A stretch of DNA of 64,000 bases from Aureococcus anophagefferens. Taxonomy: Eukaryota > Sar > Pelagophyceae > Pelagomonadales > Pelagomonadaceae. Under the pieces are notes generated by a model, which did no database searches, was not told the DNA's origin, and worked only from the letters and a program-made list of their open reading frames with translations. Shown piece by piece: positions 43,401-49,300 of this stretch (its first letter is position 1; each line of letters opens with the position of its first letter). A program made the translations under genes and the position numbers. Where the stretch lies: assembly GCF_000186865.1 (NCBI RefSeq), contig NW_008705597.1:133094-197093 (forward strand). The letters run 5' to 3'.

Positions 43401-45780
43401 TATCACCAACACTACTCTTCGACTATCCTACCCTCAATTCACTCCTAGCTGTCTTATCAAGTGAACTGACCTCCATGGATGGGACTGGATCTGCCTCCAG
43501 CTCCACACGTCAATTGCGCAAGAGGTAACGCTCCAGCGTCATGTGGGCTATATTTTGACATCGAGTGATGTGGGAGTGTTCGTGGGTATCGAAGTAAGTG
43601 GGCTTCGCGGCGGCAGTGAAGCGATGATGAGTGTCTTTTCTACGAGCGGAGGTGCGCTTTCAATCGCATCAGGGCGGCTATCATACACACTGGGTCTGGT
43701 GGGACCATGCTACTCACTTGATACGGCCTGTTCATCCGCCCTTGCTGCGTTGCATATTTGCTCCTCGGCTGTGAACGGCGGCGAAGAGTGTCAAGACGGA
43801 GTTGGGATTGGAACCAAGATTCTCAGTGAGGCTGTGAATATTGCAACGTCCGTTGCTGGAATGACCTCGTCGCGTGGACGATGCCACACGTTTGATCAGC
43901 GTGCGAATGGGTACTGTCGTGGTGAGGGATGTGGAGCTTTCGTTCTGTGTTCGTCCGCTGAAGATGAGAGTGAAGCCACGCTCTGAGGTTCTGCGGTCTA
44001 GCAGGATGGTTCCAGCGCGAGTTTGACTGCGCCCAACGGGGCATCCCAAGGGTGACTTTTGGAAGCGGTCTGGGATGGCGATGCCTCGCGGCGGGCATTG
44101 GAAGCTCATGGCACCGGGACCGCGCTTGGAGATCCGATTGAAGTCGAGGATGGCGATCGAAGTCAGCTGGGTAGCCTATAGAAACTATTTCGTCGCAGGT
44201 TGGTGCTGCTTGCAGGTGTCTGTGTGGATCTACCCTGCGTAATGGGCGCATGCCTTCGGTCCAATGCACGTCTCTGAAAGCAAACATGGGCCACCTAGAG
44301 GCATCTGCCGCTGCTGCGGGTCTGGCATCCCTCACTCTTGCCCCTCTGGAGATCTCTCTCATCGCAGCCAATGTGCAACTCATCCGGTAGGTTTTATCGA
44401 CAGTCGCGTGTCTCGTTATGGACCGGACCTACAGGATGAACGCCCATGTATCTTCAATAACATCGTCACAATTCCAGACTCCTGTTGAGCTCGTGGTAAG
44501 ACCCACGGAAGATGGCCAACTGGCTTCCCCATGTCGACTGAGCGCGTTTGGTTTCAGTGGAACCATCGGGCACGGCGCGTTTCTCGGATCTTTGCAACCC
44601 AAGTCAAGGACATTTCCAGTTACGTTTCATTCAAGTGACTATTCATCATTTTCAAGGCAATCTTCGTTTGCGAAGTATTTGATCACATGTCAACATACGC
44701 TCAAAGGGAGCTCAAGGACGTTATCACCCGAGCCCTGTCCGAAGGAAATCACCCAGAGGAGCTTTTCGTAGCGGCGTCTATAGACAGGCCAAAACTAGCG
44801 TACATTTGAGAAGAACAACTGGCTATAAGCGGAAAAGTTTAAGCATGTTATTCCACGTACTCAAATGCAGTTAATATTTTTGGTTTTGTTTGATTTTCAT
44901 CTTGGGCTTGATCATGCCCATATTTACAACTCTTACGAAAGCACCCTCCTTCAATTGGTTCTCTCTTGATGCCGCGTCCATTTTACTTCAGGGCATACCG
45001 ACATCTTATTTGAGACTCGCATCCCATGCAGTCTTCTAACAAATATCAGATTTTAGAGTGCATTGATGTAAAGAATGCGAGGCGCACGACTCATTTTCCT
45101 CCATGGCATGGACACTTATGCAGAATTGCAAGTTGGTCTCATGGATCGCTAGGGCTGGATCGTTGGGCTCTCTTCGGTGTTTGAATGGGTGACAGTGAGT
45201 GCGGTGAGTCAAGGTGCAGACTTATCCAGAAACTGAGGCCAATATTTTAGTTGACACCTTGGATATGAGCCGCACAAGTCGCGTTCATGGCGCCTGTTAG
45301 CGTAATTCTCTGTCGCAAGTTCGACCCAGGCGCTCATGTTTCACCGGATCCGCAGCTTGATGGATTCAGACTCTACCAATATTTGTGACTCAGAAGGTTG
45401 GACAGCTTCGTGTATGCACGTGAAGTGAAGCATCAGTGAACAGTCCCCTATCCACGGATTTGCCGGTTTTAGCGAAGGTGCCGCCGCTGCATCTATTCTT
45501 TGTGCTCATCATGTCTCCCAAGTTATGGATTTAGGACCGGCATACCATTCCTGAATGCTCATCAGCGTTGGTGCACTAACTTCACCTGCTCATCTCAAGC
45601 TATTCGAGAACAACTTTGATATCTCTTCGTTACATCTGGTTGGGAGTAGAGACACGGAAGATGTCTAGCACATGGTGGGGCAGACTGCCGCTCTGTTTGG
45701 ATTAGGCTCTGGCATTCTCATCCACGGAGGTGGACACAAACTTCCGAAAGTAGATACGTAGGTACTACACGCGTGTCGCC
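21150..45780 (+). CDS. Gene P1: hybrid PKS-NRPS with cis beta-branching cassette
   Basis: Inferred plus-strand gene. Order: KS, ACP, KS, ACP, KS, PCP, C, A, PCP, KS, ACP, KS, HCS, ECH1, unassigned, ECH2, ACP-ACP, ER, KS, ACP, truncated KS, FSH1-type hydrolase. The hydrolase is a plausible releasing end. A TATAAAAAG at 34807 leaves open that a second gene starts there, with the HCS. Thirteen introns were located in KS domains. The start codon is uncertain; ATG at 21239 is in the KS frame, but KS-like sequence begins upstream of it. Confidence 0.5.
22049..22094 (+). other. Intron, 46 nt, GT-AG (KS1, first position)
   Basis: GTGAGC...CTGATTAG between GDPIE and VGAAV, phase 0; its length is not a multiple of three, so removal is needed to keep frame. 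Confidence 0.9.
22274..22317 (+). other. Intron, 44 nt, GT-AG (KS1, second position)
   Basis: GTCCAG...CAACTAG, phase 2, rejoining AQL-TGA-L with LNPHV; the TGA is the Arg of QLRLLNP. Confidence 0.9.
22460..23360 (+). other. Unassigned segment between KS1 and ACP
   Basis: About 900 nt. In the KS frame it reads as protein-like text with several stops, but I recognise no domain; the other frames give nothing better. Confidence 0.4.
23365..23600 (+). CDS. Acyl carrier protein domain (ACP-A)
   Basis: [51 protein letters not shown]: complete carrier without internal stop. First of three near-identical copies (others at 33.0 and 43.25 kb). It is in frame with the following KS through a TAA at 23627-23629. 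Confidence 0.95.
23385..24580. repeat. Repeat R2, copy A (ACP + KS 5' two-thirds)
   Basis: About 1.2 kb near-identical to 33040-34236 and, with a 340-nt deletion, to 43280-44137. Confidence 0.93.
23640..25023 (+). CDS. Ketosynthase domain (KS-A, gene P1)
   Basis: KS in frame with ACP-A: VPVARWVS, AAYGSFLG, FGISAIEARAIDP-TAG-QKLVLLAGY (TAG 23909-23911 = first Gln of DPQQ), [41 protein letters not shown] with active-site Cys, [31 protein letters not shown] (24440-24442), LTAPNGASQR-TGA-LL (24494-24496), [33 protein letters not shown] (24685-24687), NA-TAA-L (24799-24801), FGFTGTIAH. Each stop lies on a Gln or Arg column of sibling KS domains. Confidence 0.94.
24584..24627 (+). other. Intron, 44 nt, GT-AG (KS-A, first position)
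   Basis: GTGCTT...CATCTTAG between DPIE and VGAAV, phase 0. Confidence 0.88.
24810..24869 (+). other. Intron, 60 nt, GT-AG (KS-A, second position)
   Basis: GTGAGT...GGCATAG, phase 2, joining L-S-S with LNVHL. Confidence 0.87.
25024..25640 (+). other. Unassigned KS-ACP linker
   Basis: About 600 nt. One frame (25101-25370) has 89 residues free of stops and reads naturally (LANPSGLLEVFDELARSAQ), but it is not the KS frame and matches no domain I know. Confidence 0.4.
25640..25840 (+). CDS. Acyl carrier protein domain
   Basis: LGTSIEMETPLMSAGTDSVS, IMELA-TAG-SLSALFG, IMLFDHPTLKSIS. TAG aligns with the Gln of ELTQSL in ACP-A. Ser of GTDSV is the pantetheine site. Confidence 0.9.
25880..27245 (+). 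CDS. Ketosynthase domain (KS-A3, gene P1)
   Basis: KS with IPAARW, ASYGSF, EEANTMDP-TAG-H (26152-26154, Gln of DPQ), GVFVGAEVGGLQG, STAG-TGA-LSYVLG (26356-26358 = Arg of GRLSY), PCYSIDTACASFLAALHLC with active-site Cys, SS-TAG-RG-TGA-CHSFD (26548 and 26557; the second is the Arg of GRC), [18 protein letters not shown] (26671), SQR-TGA-LL (26725). Its 3' half is repeat R3, shared with KS-A. Confidence 0.93.
26815..26858 (+). other. Intron, 44 nt, GT-AG (KS-A3, first position)
   Basis: GTGCTT...CATCTTAG, phase 0; same sequence as in KS-A. Confidence 0.88.
27041..27100 (+). other. Intron, 60 nt, GT-AG (KS-A3, second position)
   Basis: GTGAGT...GGCATAG, phase 2; same sequence as in KS-A. Confidence 0.87.
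27415..27590 (+). CDS. Carrier (ACP/PCP) domain before the condensation domain
   Basis: AMGLSSNQMLSMVQEFSATL and IFEHPTLRALAAHL. Ser of GLSS is the likely pantetheine site. A GTAGGT...TTTTAG intron from about 27359 to 27418 probably ends just before AMGL. It hands the polyketide to the NRPS module. Confidence 0.78.
27610..28990 (+). CDS. NRPS condensation domain
   Basis: Forms the amide bond between the upstream chain and the amino acid on the following PCP. One frame throughout: LLTVMLLDGESAAYNVP, LVQ-TGA-HSILRTTY (TGA 27813-27815 is the Arg of the RHxxLRT motif), TIHHVACDG (catalytic HHxxxDG, about 28040), ELK-TAG-LY (28095-28097), YWTNHLRGGALPVLELPTD, GYFVNMLPVRI, then DLFMVSTIERYVRCFQTL. 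No frame change over 1.4 kb. Confidence 0.92.
29040..30530 (+). CDS. NRPS adenylation domain
   Basis: Activates one amino acid as its AMP ester and loads the PCP. Same frame as the condensation domain: LLTYAEL, GVLKAGCTYLPLDGAWP, IIYTSGSTGKPKGVLVEH (A3, about 29490), VSFNYVFDAFQQSFF (A4, conserved Asp kept, so an alpha-amino acid is likely), NWYGPTEVS (A5), GELWIGGVQVARGYLNRPE (A6), YRSGDSVRW (A7), GRIDF-TAA-VKLRGFRVELGEIE (A8, TAA 30225-30227 at the invariant Gln), SSGKID-TGA-RKLP (A10, TGA 30498-30500 at the invariant Arg; catalytic Lys kept). Substrate not predicted. Confidence 0.94.
30560..30775 (+). CDS. Peptidyl carrier protein domain
   Basis: VQKVIEKDIHPSAPLMLSG, CTSL-TAG-AIRLAREV, LIFDYPTIEAIAEFL. 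TAG (30657-30659) is the Gln of the SLQAIRL pattern; the preceding Ser takes the pantetheine arm. Confidence 0.9.
30900..32215 (+). CDS. Ketosynthase domain (KS-31k), possibly atypical N-terminus
   Basis: YGAFLLH, DTGVYVGM, ASGRISYHNALTGPC, DTACSSTLVATDLA with active-site Cys, LSN-TAA-G-TGA-CHTFDARADGYS-TGA-GEGG (31434, 31440 and 31479, on Gln, Arg and Arg columns), [25 protein letters not shown] (here QRR is CAG CGC CGC), [15 protein letters not shown]. Three introns. I cannot find DPQQ; a GTATCA...TTACAG stretch (31020-31073) in its place may be another intron. The 3' end is repeat R3. Confidence 0.87.
31599..31654 (+). other. Intron, 56 nt, GT-AG (KS-31k, extra position)
   Basis: GTCCCG...CCCCTAG between ASLT and APNG, phase 0; found only in this KS. 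Its length changes the frame, and removal restores APNGSSQRRLL and EAHGTGT. Confidence 0.88.
31766..31809 (+). other. Intron, 44 nt, GT-AG (KS-31k, DPIE position)
   Basis: GTGCCC...TGATTCAG between DPIE and VGAAIGVL, phase 0. Confidence 0.88.
31838..32190. repeat. Repeat R3, copy 3 (KS 3' end)
   Basis: About 350 bp near-identical to the last part of 24465-25013 and 26697-27240. Confidence 0.92.
31992..32050 (+). other. Intron, 59 nt, GT-AG (KS-31k, LNPH position)
   Basis: GTGAGA...GGCATAG, phase 2; one nt shorter than in KS-A. Confidence 0.86.
32216..33000 (+). other. Unassigned segment before ACP-B; 3' part repeated at 43.04 kb
   Basis: No domain recognised. From about 32795 onward it is near-identical to 43036-43270, so this linker was duplicated with the following ACP. 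Confidence 0.5.
33010..33260 (+). CDS. Acyl carrier protein domain (ACP-B)
   Basis: [47 protein letters not shown]; copy of ACP-A without internal stop. Confidence 0.95.
33290..34695 (+). CDS. Ketosynthase domain (KS-B, gene P1)
   Basis: Copy of KS-A through DPIE, with the same in-frame stops, then a different 3' part: [20 protein letters not shown], where the Gln written TAG in KS-A and TAA in KS-57k is CAA (34360-34362). Then NVQLIR, MNAHVSSI and FGFSGTIGHGAF. Introns 34242-34297 and 34487-34534. Complete KS with active-site Cys and both His. Confidence 0.94.
34242..34297 (+). other. Intron, 56 nt, GT-AG (KS-B, first position)
   Basis: GTCGAG...TCGCAG between DPIE and VGAA, phase 0. Confidence 0.85.
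34487..34534 (+). other. Intron, 48 nt, GT-AG (KS-B, second position)
   Basis: GTAGGT...CCTACAG, phase 2, between QLIR and MNAHV. Confidence 0.87.
34696..35480 (+). other. Unassigned region before HCS1, with a TATA-like element
   Basis: TATAAAAAG at 34807-34815 resembles a TATA box, so a promoter for an HCS-led gene is possible. Otherwise nothing recognised. Confidence 0.4.
35490..36690 (+). CDS. HMG-CoA-synthase-like domain (HCS1), beta-branching
   Basis: Adds an acetyl carbanion to the beta-keto group of a carrier-bound chain. One frame: [41 protein letters not shown] (catalytic Glu), [12 protein letters not shown] (nucleophilic Cys), [39 protein letters not shown] (catalytic His), [25 protein letters not shown]. 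In-frame stops against HCS2: TGA 35579 = Arg (PGRY), TGA 35708 = Arg (GRLEV), TAG 36140 = Gln (WCQS), TGA 36233 = Arg (HSKRNL). Full family length. Confidence 0.94.
36700..37260 (+). CDS. Enoyl-CoA-hydratase-family domain (ECH1 type), cassette 1
   Basis: RELMRRNYPIIFSSMG, FLAVADLTIATRDATISM and SGLIDVAIYPDEEL match the ECH1-position domain after HCS2 (60.4-60.97 kb). Expected to dehydrate the HMG-like intermediate. Less well conserved than cassette 2, and the oxyanion-hole part is degenerate, so activity is uncertain. Confidence 0.72.
37270..38725 (+). other. Unassigned segment X between ECH1 and ECH2 (cassette 1)
   Basis: About 1.4 kb. Shares landmarks with 60970-62420 in cassette 2: TVTFAPRNGA-TGA-NTT near 37800 against [16 protein letters not shown] near 61510, then a stretch LCQCKLPTLLVL against LCCC-TGA-LPTTLVL. 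Probably coding, with a conserved but unrecognised fold. Confidence 0.5.
38735..39370 (+). CDS. Enoyl-CoA-hydratase-family domain (ECH2 type), cassette 1
   Basis: Crotonase-family domain expected to decarboxylate the glutaconyl-type intermediate. Visible: [30 protein letters not shown] (about 38910), GNLRHGLNPLFMFSRAMP after a frame change near 39130, VGYAASFQIYLEDIVLSSRQ. The frame change near 39080-39150 beside a run of G needs checking: intron or lesion. Confidence 0.82.
39540..39740 (+). CDS. Acyl carrier protein, first of tandem pair, cassette 1
   Basis: [54 protein letters not shown]. Tandem carriers next to HCS/ECH genes are typical of beta-branching. Confidence 0.9.
39790..40005 (+). 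CDS. Acyl carrier protein, second of tandem pair, cassette 1
   Basis: [52 protein letters not shown] stands where sister carriers have Glu or Lys. Confidence 0.9.
40120..41180 (+). CDS. Enoylreductase domain (medium-chain dehydrogenase/reductase type)
   Basis: NADPH-dependent quinone-oxidoreductase-like ER. One frame: VWDAIGTI, QELLLHERQCVKLPNGAG, VALGANY-TAA-TAYFALA (40586-40588), LVLGAAGGVGTAALDIGNSL (NADPH site), GCVFDPVGGEFFGECL-TGA-CIGIGG (TGA 40895-40897 = Arg of the family ALRC pattern), LLTIGYASGGIPSV, IIVPEVDSVLPMD-TAG-F, VKGKVVL. It follows the tandem ACPs, as an ER follows ECH2 in the curacin pathway. Confidence 0.91.
41400..42520 (+). CDS. Ketosynthase domain (KS-41k), intronless
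   Basis: IPLSRWAADGVHVSACYGAF, SFDTI-TAG-TQ-TAA-VDPQFILLL, GVFVGILG, LGLTGPCLSLDTACSS-TAA-LVALH, YG-TGA-CHTFDNRADGYCRAEGC, AAPNGSAQ-TGA-TGA-LIYAVE (42110-42115, both Arg of SQRRL), [53 protein letters not shown]. No intron at either KS site. The TAA two residues after the active-site Cys matches KS-15k. Confidence 0.92.
42521..43245 (+). other. Unassigned segment before ACP-C
   Basis: No domain recognised. An open minus-strand frame at 42736-43041 has no known match. The last part (from 43036) is repeat R2. Confidence 0.4.
43251..43500 (+). CDS. Acyl carrier protein domain (ACP-C)
   Basis: Same sequence as [21 protein letters not shown] and LLFDYPTLNSLL. No internal stop. Confidence 0.95.
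44143..44198 (+). other. Intron, 56 nt, GT-AG (KS-C, first position)
   Basis: Same sequence as 34242-34297. Confidence 0.82.
44387..44434 (+). other. Intron, 48 nt, GT-AG (KS-C, second position)
   Basis: Same sequence as 34487-34534. Confidence 0.83.
45060..45770 (+). CDS. FSH1-type serine hydrolase (thioesterase-like) domain
   Basis: RLIFLHGMDTYAELQVGL, then IHGFAGFSEGAAAASILCAH (about 45450; GFSxG nucleophile elbow), LISVGALTSP, SLHLVGSRDTEDV, TAG, and LIHGGGHKLPKVD (catalytic His in the HPGGH-type motif). These are the landmarks of the FSH1 (family of serine hydrolases) fold used by eukaryotes. At the end of gene P1 it could release the product; that is inference. Confidence 0.8.
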
Positions 45781-46390
45781 GGCTGAAGTCGGCCGCAGCG
45801 GGGTGATGATGTATCATCGGTTAGCTAAAGCCACTCCACTGATATTGTGACTGCTTCCAAATTTGTCGTCTTCCAGACTCCTTCTAGTCGGAGTCACACT
45901 TGAAAAGTTTTCCGGAGCCCATTTCAACCAAATTAAGATGCATCAAATGACCAGTGCTGTATTGGTGGGATCAATGAACCTTGAACTTGGTACACGTGAG
46001 CTGAATTACGTCGAAAGATATTTAAGACGCAGTTTAATCGCTGGCATGCCAAGTTTTAGTGGTTTTGCCAAGATGTTAATATTGCAGTTGTCTGAATCGC
46101 CCTCCGGAACCTATTTTCTTGCCCTAGTTCCAAACCGACTCCCGACTGCCAACCGCACAAAGTATCAGCACTCCTATTCTTGTTGTCGTCGACCGCTATC
46201 TGTGTGTCTAGGACCCTAGTTTGATTGCGGATTGGTGCGTGTGTACAACGAAGTTAACACACTTGAGTAATCCCCCCCCCCCAATGAGTGCTCTTGCTTC
46301 GGATTACGCGGATGCACTTGAGTAGATAGCGGGATGCACATGAGCCCTCGATCGTATAAAAGCGACCGGCCTAAAAAATTCGCTGCCCCT
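45781..46390. other. Intergenic region with promoter-like features
   Basis: No domain. An 11-nt C run lies at 46272-46282 and TATAAAAG at 46355-46362, about 30 nt upstream of the first ATG (near 46390). Confidence 0.5.
46355..46362 (+). promoter_or_regulatory. Candidate TATA box of gene P2
   Basis: TATAAAAG is a textbook TATA box, well placed between the hydrolase end and the first P2 domain. Unproven. Confidence 0.45.
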
Positions 46391-49300
46391 CATGCGCCTG
46401 CAGCCAAGCTAGTACCTAGGCCCCGCGGGGGCTCGTCCGGAGGAGCCAGTAAGACAACTGATACTTTGGATTTCGACAGTATTTTTTATCAGCGATAAAA
46501 GATAAAAATCTCGGTCCAATTTTTCGTGCAAACCCAAACTTGTACGGTAGCAACCAACAAGTTCCTGTGAAGGGTTGGCTTTTGGTTGTATTGCAGTTGG
46601 ATAGCAATTGCGGTGGAATGGAAACTATATGGTGTTTGCAGACGCTGGACTCATTTTCACGGAAGCGTTTGCGCTTTTACCTGCCATTGTGATTGTTTTC
46701 CTTGGGATTGCAACCACTGGTACTTGAAACTTAACGGCGCCTGTCATGACTGCATTGACAAGTGAAGATCTTTGCGTGCAATTTGCCCAGTCTGATTTGG
46801 CGGTTTACCGACCTGCGATTGCGATCTTGTGTTAAATATAATTATTCAGGACCTGACCCCCTGGTGCTATATTTTTAACATGAAAAGACGAAGTTCCTAC
46901 AATGAAAATGAATTATACACAGGCAGGCAAATATGACCTTGCAGTGATTGCCTCTCACTCCCAAATAAGCATCTGAGTCGCCTCGCTAGAGCGCATTGAT
47001 ATGGCCATGTTTCGAGCTATCCAGTTCTCGTCTGCGGCAGTCAGAATTATCATATACGTAGTTGACAGCTTAAAAACATCGACATCTGAATGTGCTTTAT
47101 CTAGTATGATTCCTAATGATGTCACCTTCACTGTCGAAATAGCCCTGACTCGGCATCATGCGACTCTCGACTGACTGAGTTTCCTCTGAAACCGGGCGAC
47201 TGTTACAATTATTTCTAGGCTTGAGGTTCAATACTCCCGTCAGGATAGTCTGTTGGAAAAATCCGACTCACTAGAAGCATCGAAAATAAAACTCGTTGAT
47301 GCTTTGAGGAAAGGAGATGGCACCTAGAGCAATATCCGGCAACTTGATGAGGTTGCGAGCGGGAACCCCACTCTTTTGATAGCTTTCTGAGCGTCGACGG
47401 GCTTAAGCCGCAAGTGGAGCAATATGTATATACTTCGAAGTACGGGGAGACACAAACCAGGGAGCTCTGTGACCACCCTACATTGGGAAAATCCCGACGT
47501 GGCACAGATTGTGATCAACGACCCTTGAACAATTAATGCCATGACATCGAACCTGTTGCAGAGCCTGGCGGCAGACATATCGATTTCAATTGCATCTATG
47601 TCAATTCGGGTTTTGTTACTTCGAGCTGTTGGACCACACTTTTGCACTGGAGGCCATTACCAAAAGGAGATTTCAACATACCCGCCTTGGTGGATCACGG
47701 GCGCAAATATGTATCAAGGCTGCAACTTGCTTGACTGATTACGGCGTCTACCCGTGGTGACAATCTCCTTGCTGCACGGTTGATCAATTGGTGGGGGAGT
47801 GTTACTTGGTCTTGCAGTTGATTACTGAGTTGCGACTTAGTCTGCAAGTTTCCGGCTTGGTCTGGCTCCATATGGGCTGAGCCCAGTTATGAGGGCAACA
47901 AAGGTACTGCCCACTGTCGTCGGCCATGAATTCGCAACTAGAATGTATGTGGAGGATGCTTCCATTGATGTGAAACTCGCCCTTGCGTCAGGTATGGTAT
48001 AGAAGTCGCTGTCCAATATGCTCGTTGCAGAGCAGCATGTTCTGCATGATATCCACCTTAAGTTCTACACTCCGACTCAAAGGAGCAGTCTAGATCGCGC
48101 GTTCTCGGTTGCCGCGGCGGAAATCCTGCTAAATGCCGAGTCCGTTCAAAACATCGTCGAGGAGCCGCGACGTGTACAAATTGGTTTCATTACCTGCAGG
48201 AAAATTTCTGCATGTGCCTTAACTCCGATACGCAAAGAGGTCTCAGGCAGCACCGTTGAACATCTAGAGGGTCTTGTTGCTTCGGTTGTTGCATGCCTGC
48301 TTGGATTTGTCAATATTGCTCGTAGTGCCCCACTCATGGATGCTGGCATGGATTCGCTTGCGGTGGCGGAACTTGTCAATCGACTTGGGTATCAACTAAG
48401 CAGTGAGCTGCCAGCTACAACGGTCTTAGACTACCCAAGCATTACCTTGATGGCAGAGCACTTATCATTCAAGATGCGTCTGTGGAAGACTACGCATTGC
48501 TAAGCTCGTACGCATCTTGGTTTGTAAACAGACCAAGGTGAGTGAATATGCATCGTTACAATCTCACTCCGCTTGCCAGCTTTACTTCATAACGGTGTCG
48601 ATTTGGTTGGGTGCCTGCATGGATGCTTGGTTCCAGTTACAACAATTCCCCAGGGTCGATGGGCATCAGATACAGGCAAGTTGAATTCTGCCTGGAAGGA
48701 GTACATCTAATATGCTGCACTCATAGATGATGCACAGACGTTTGACAACCACAGCTTTGGAATACGACCAGCAGAGGCAGCATCCATGGACCCATAACAG
48801 CACCTGATGCTTCAAGTCGGTTACCATGCACTGTAAGGGGGCTATGATCGCGGTGGACTAGCTGCCAATGACATTGGGGTTTTCCTTGGTATGATGAATT
48901 CTGACAATTTGCTAAGTGTTTCTCGAATTCCTGGTCCATACGACATGACTGGAAATGGTATCTCGGCAGCTGGAGCGCGCTTGTCATTTGTGTTTGCTAT
49001 GCGCGGTCCATGTATCTCGATGGACACTGCCTGTTCATCAAGCCTAGTTGCCACTCATATAGCAGTATGATCGACTTAATTTTAGGAGTGCGCCAAGGCC
49101 CTTTCACAAGGTAGCAACATGATTCTAAGCCCAAGCGGAGCTTTTTTGATGTTTGCCATCGCTGGAATGCTTTCGAGGCAAGGTCGATGTCACACATTTG
49201 ACCAGCGTGCGAATGGCTATTCGCGGGCAGAAGGCTACGTTGCCATGTTTAATTCAAGATATCGTACTCAGGATGAACCTGCTCAGGATGAACCTGGACT

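Larger units (their letters stand above)
43036..44586. repeat. Repeat R2, copy C (linker + ACP + truncated KS)
   Basis: Near-identical to 32795-34690 but lacking the 340 nt that correspond to 23651-23990 of copy A. Confidence 0.93.
43543..44595 (+). pseudogene. N-terminally truncated, frame-shifted ketosynthase (KS-C)
   Basis: From [11 protein letters not shown] onward identical to KS-B ([36 protein letters not shown]), but 340 nt carrying the KS N-terminus and DPQQ are missing. Since 340 is not a multiple of three, it is out of frame with ACP-C. This is the one clear lesion in the KS set. It may be dead, or skipped if ACP-C is linked differently. Confidence 0.82.
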
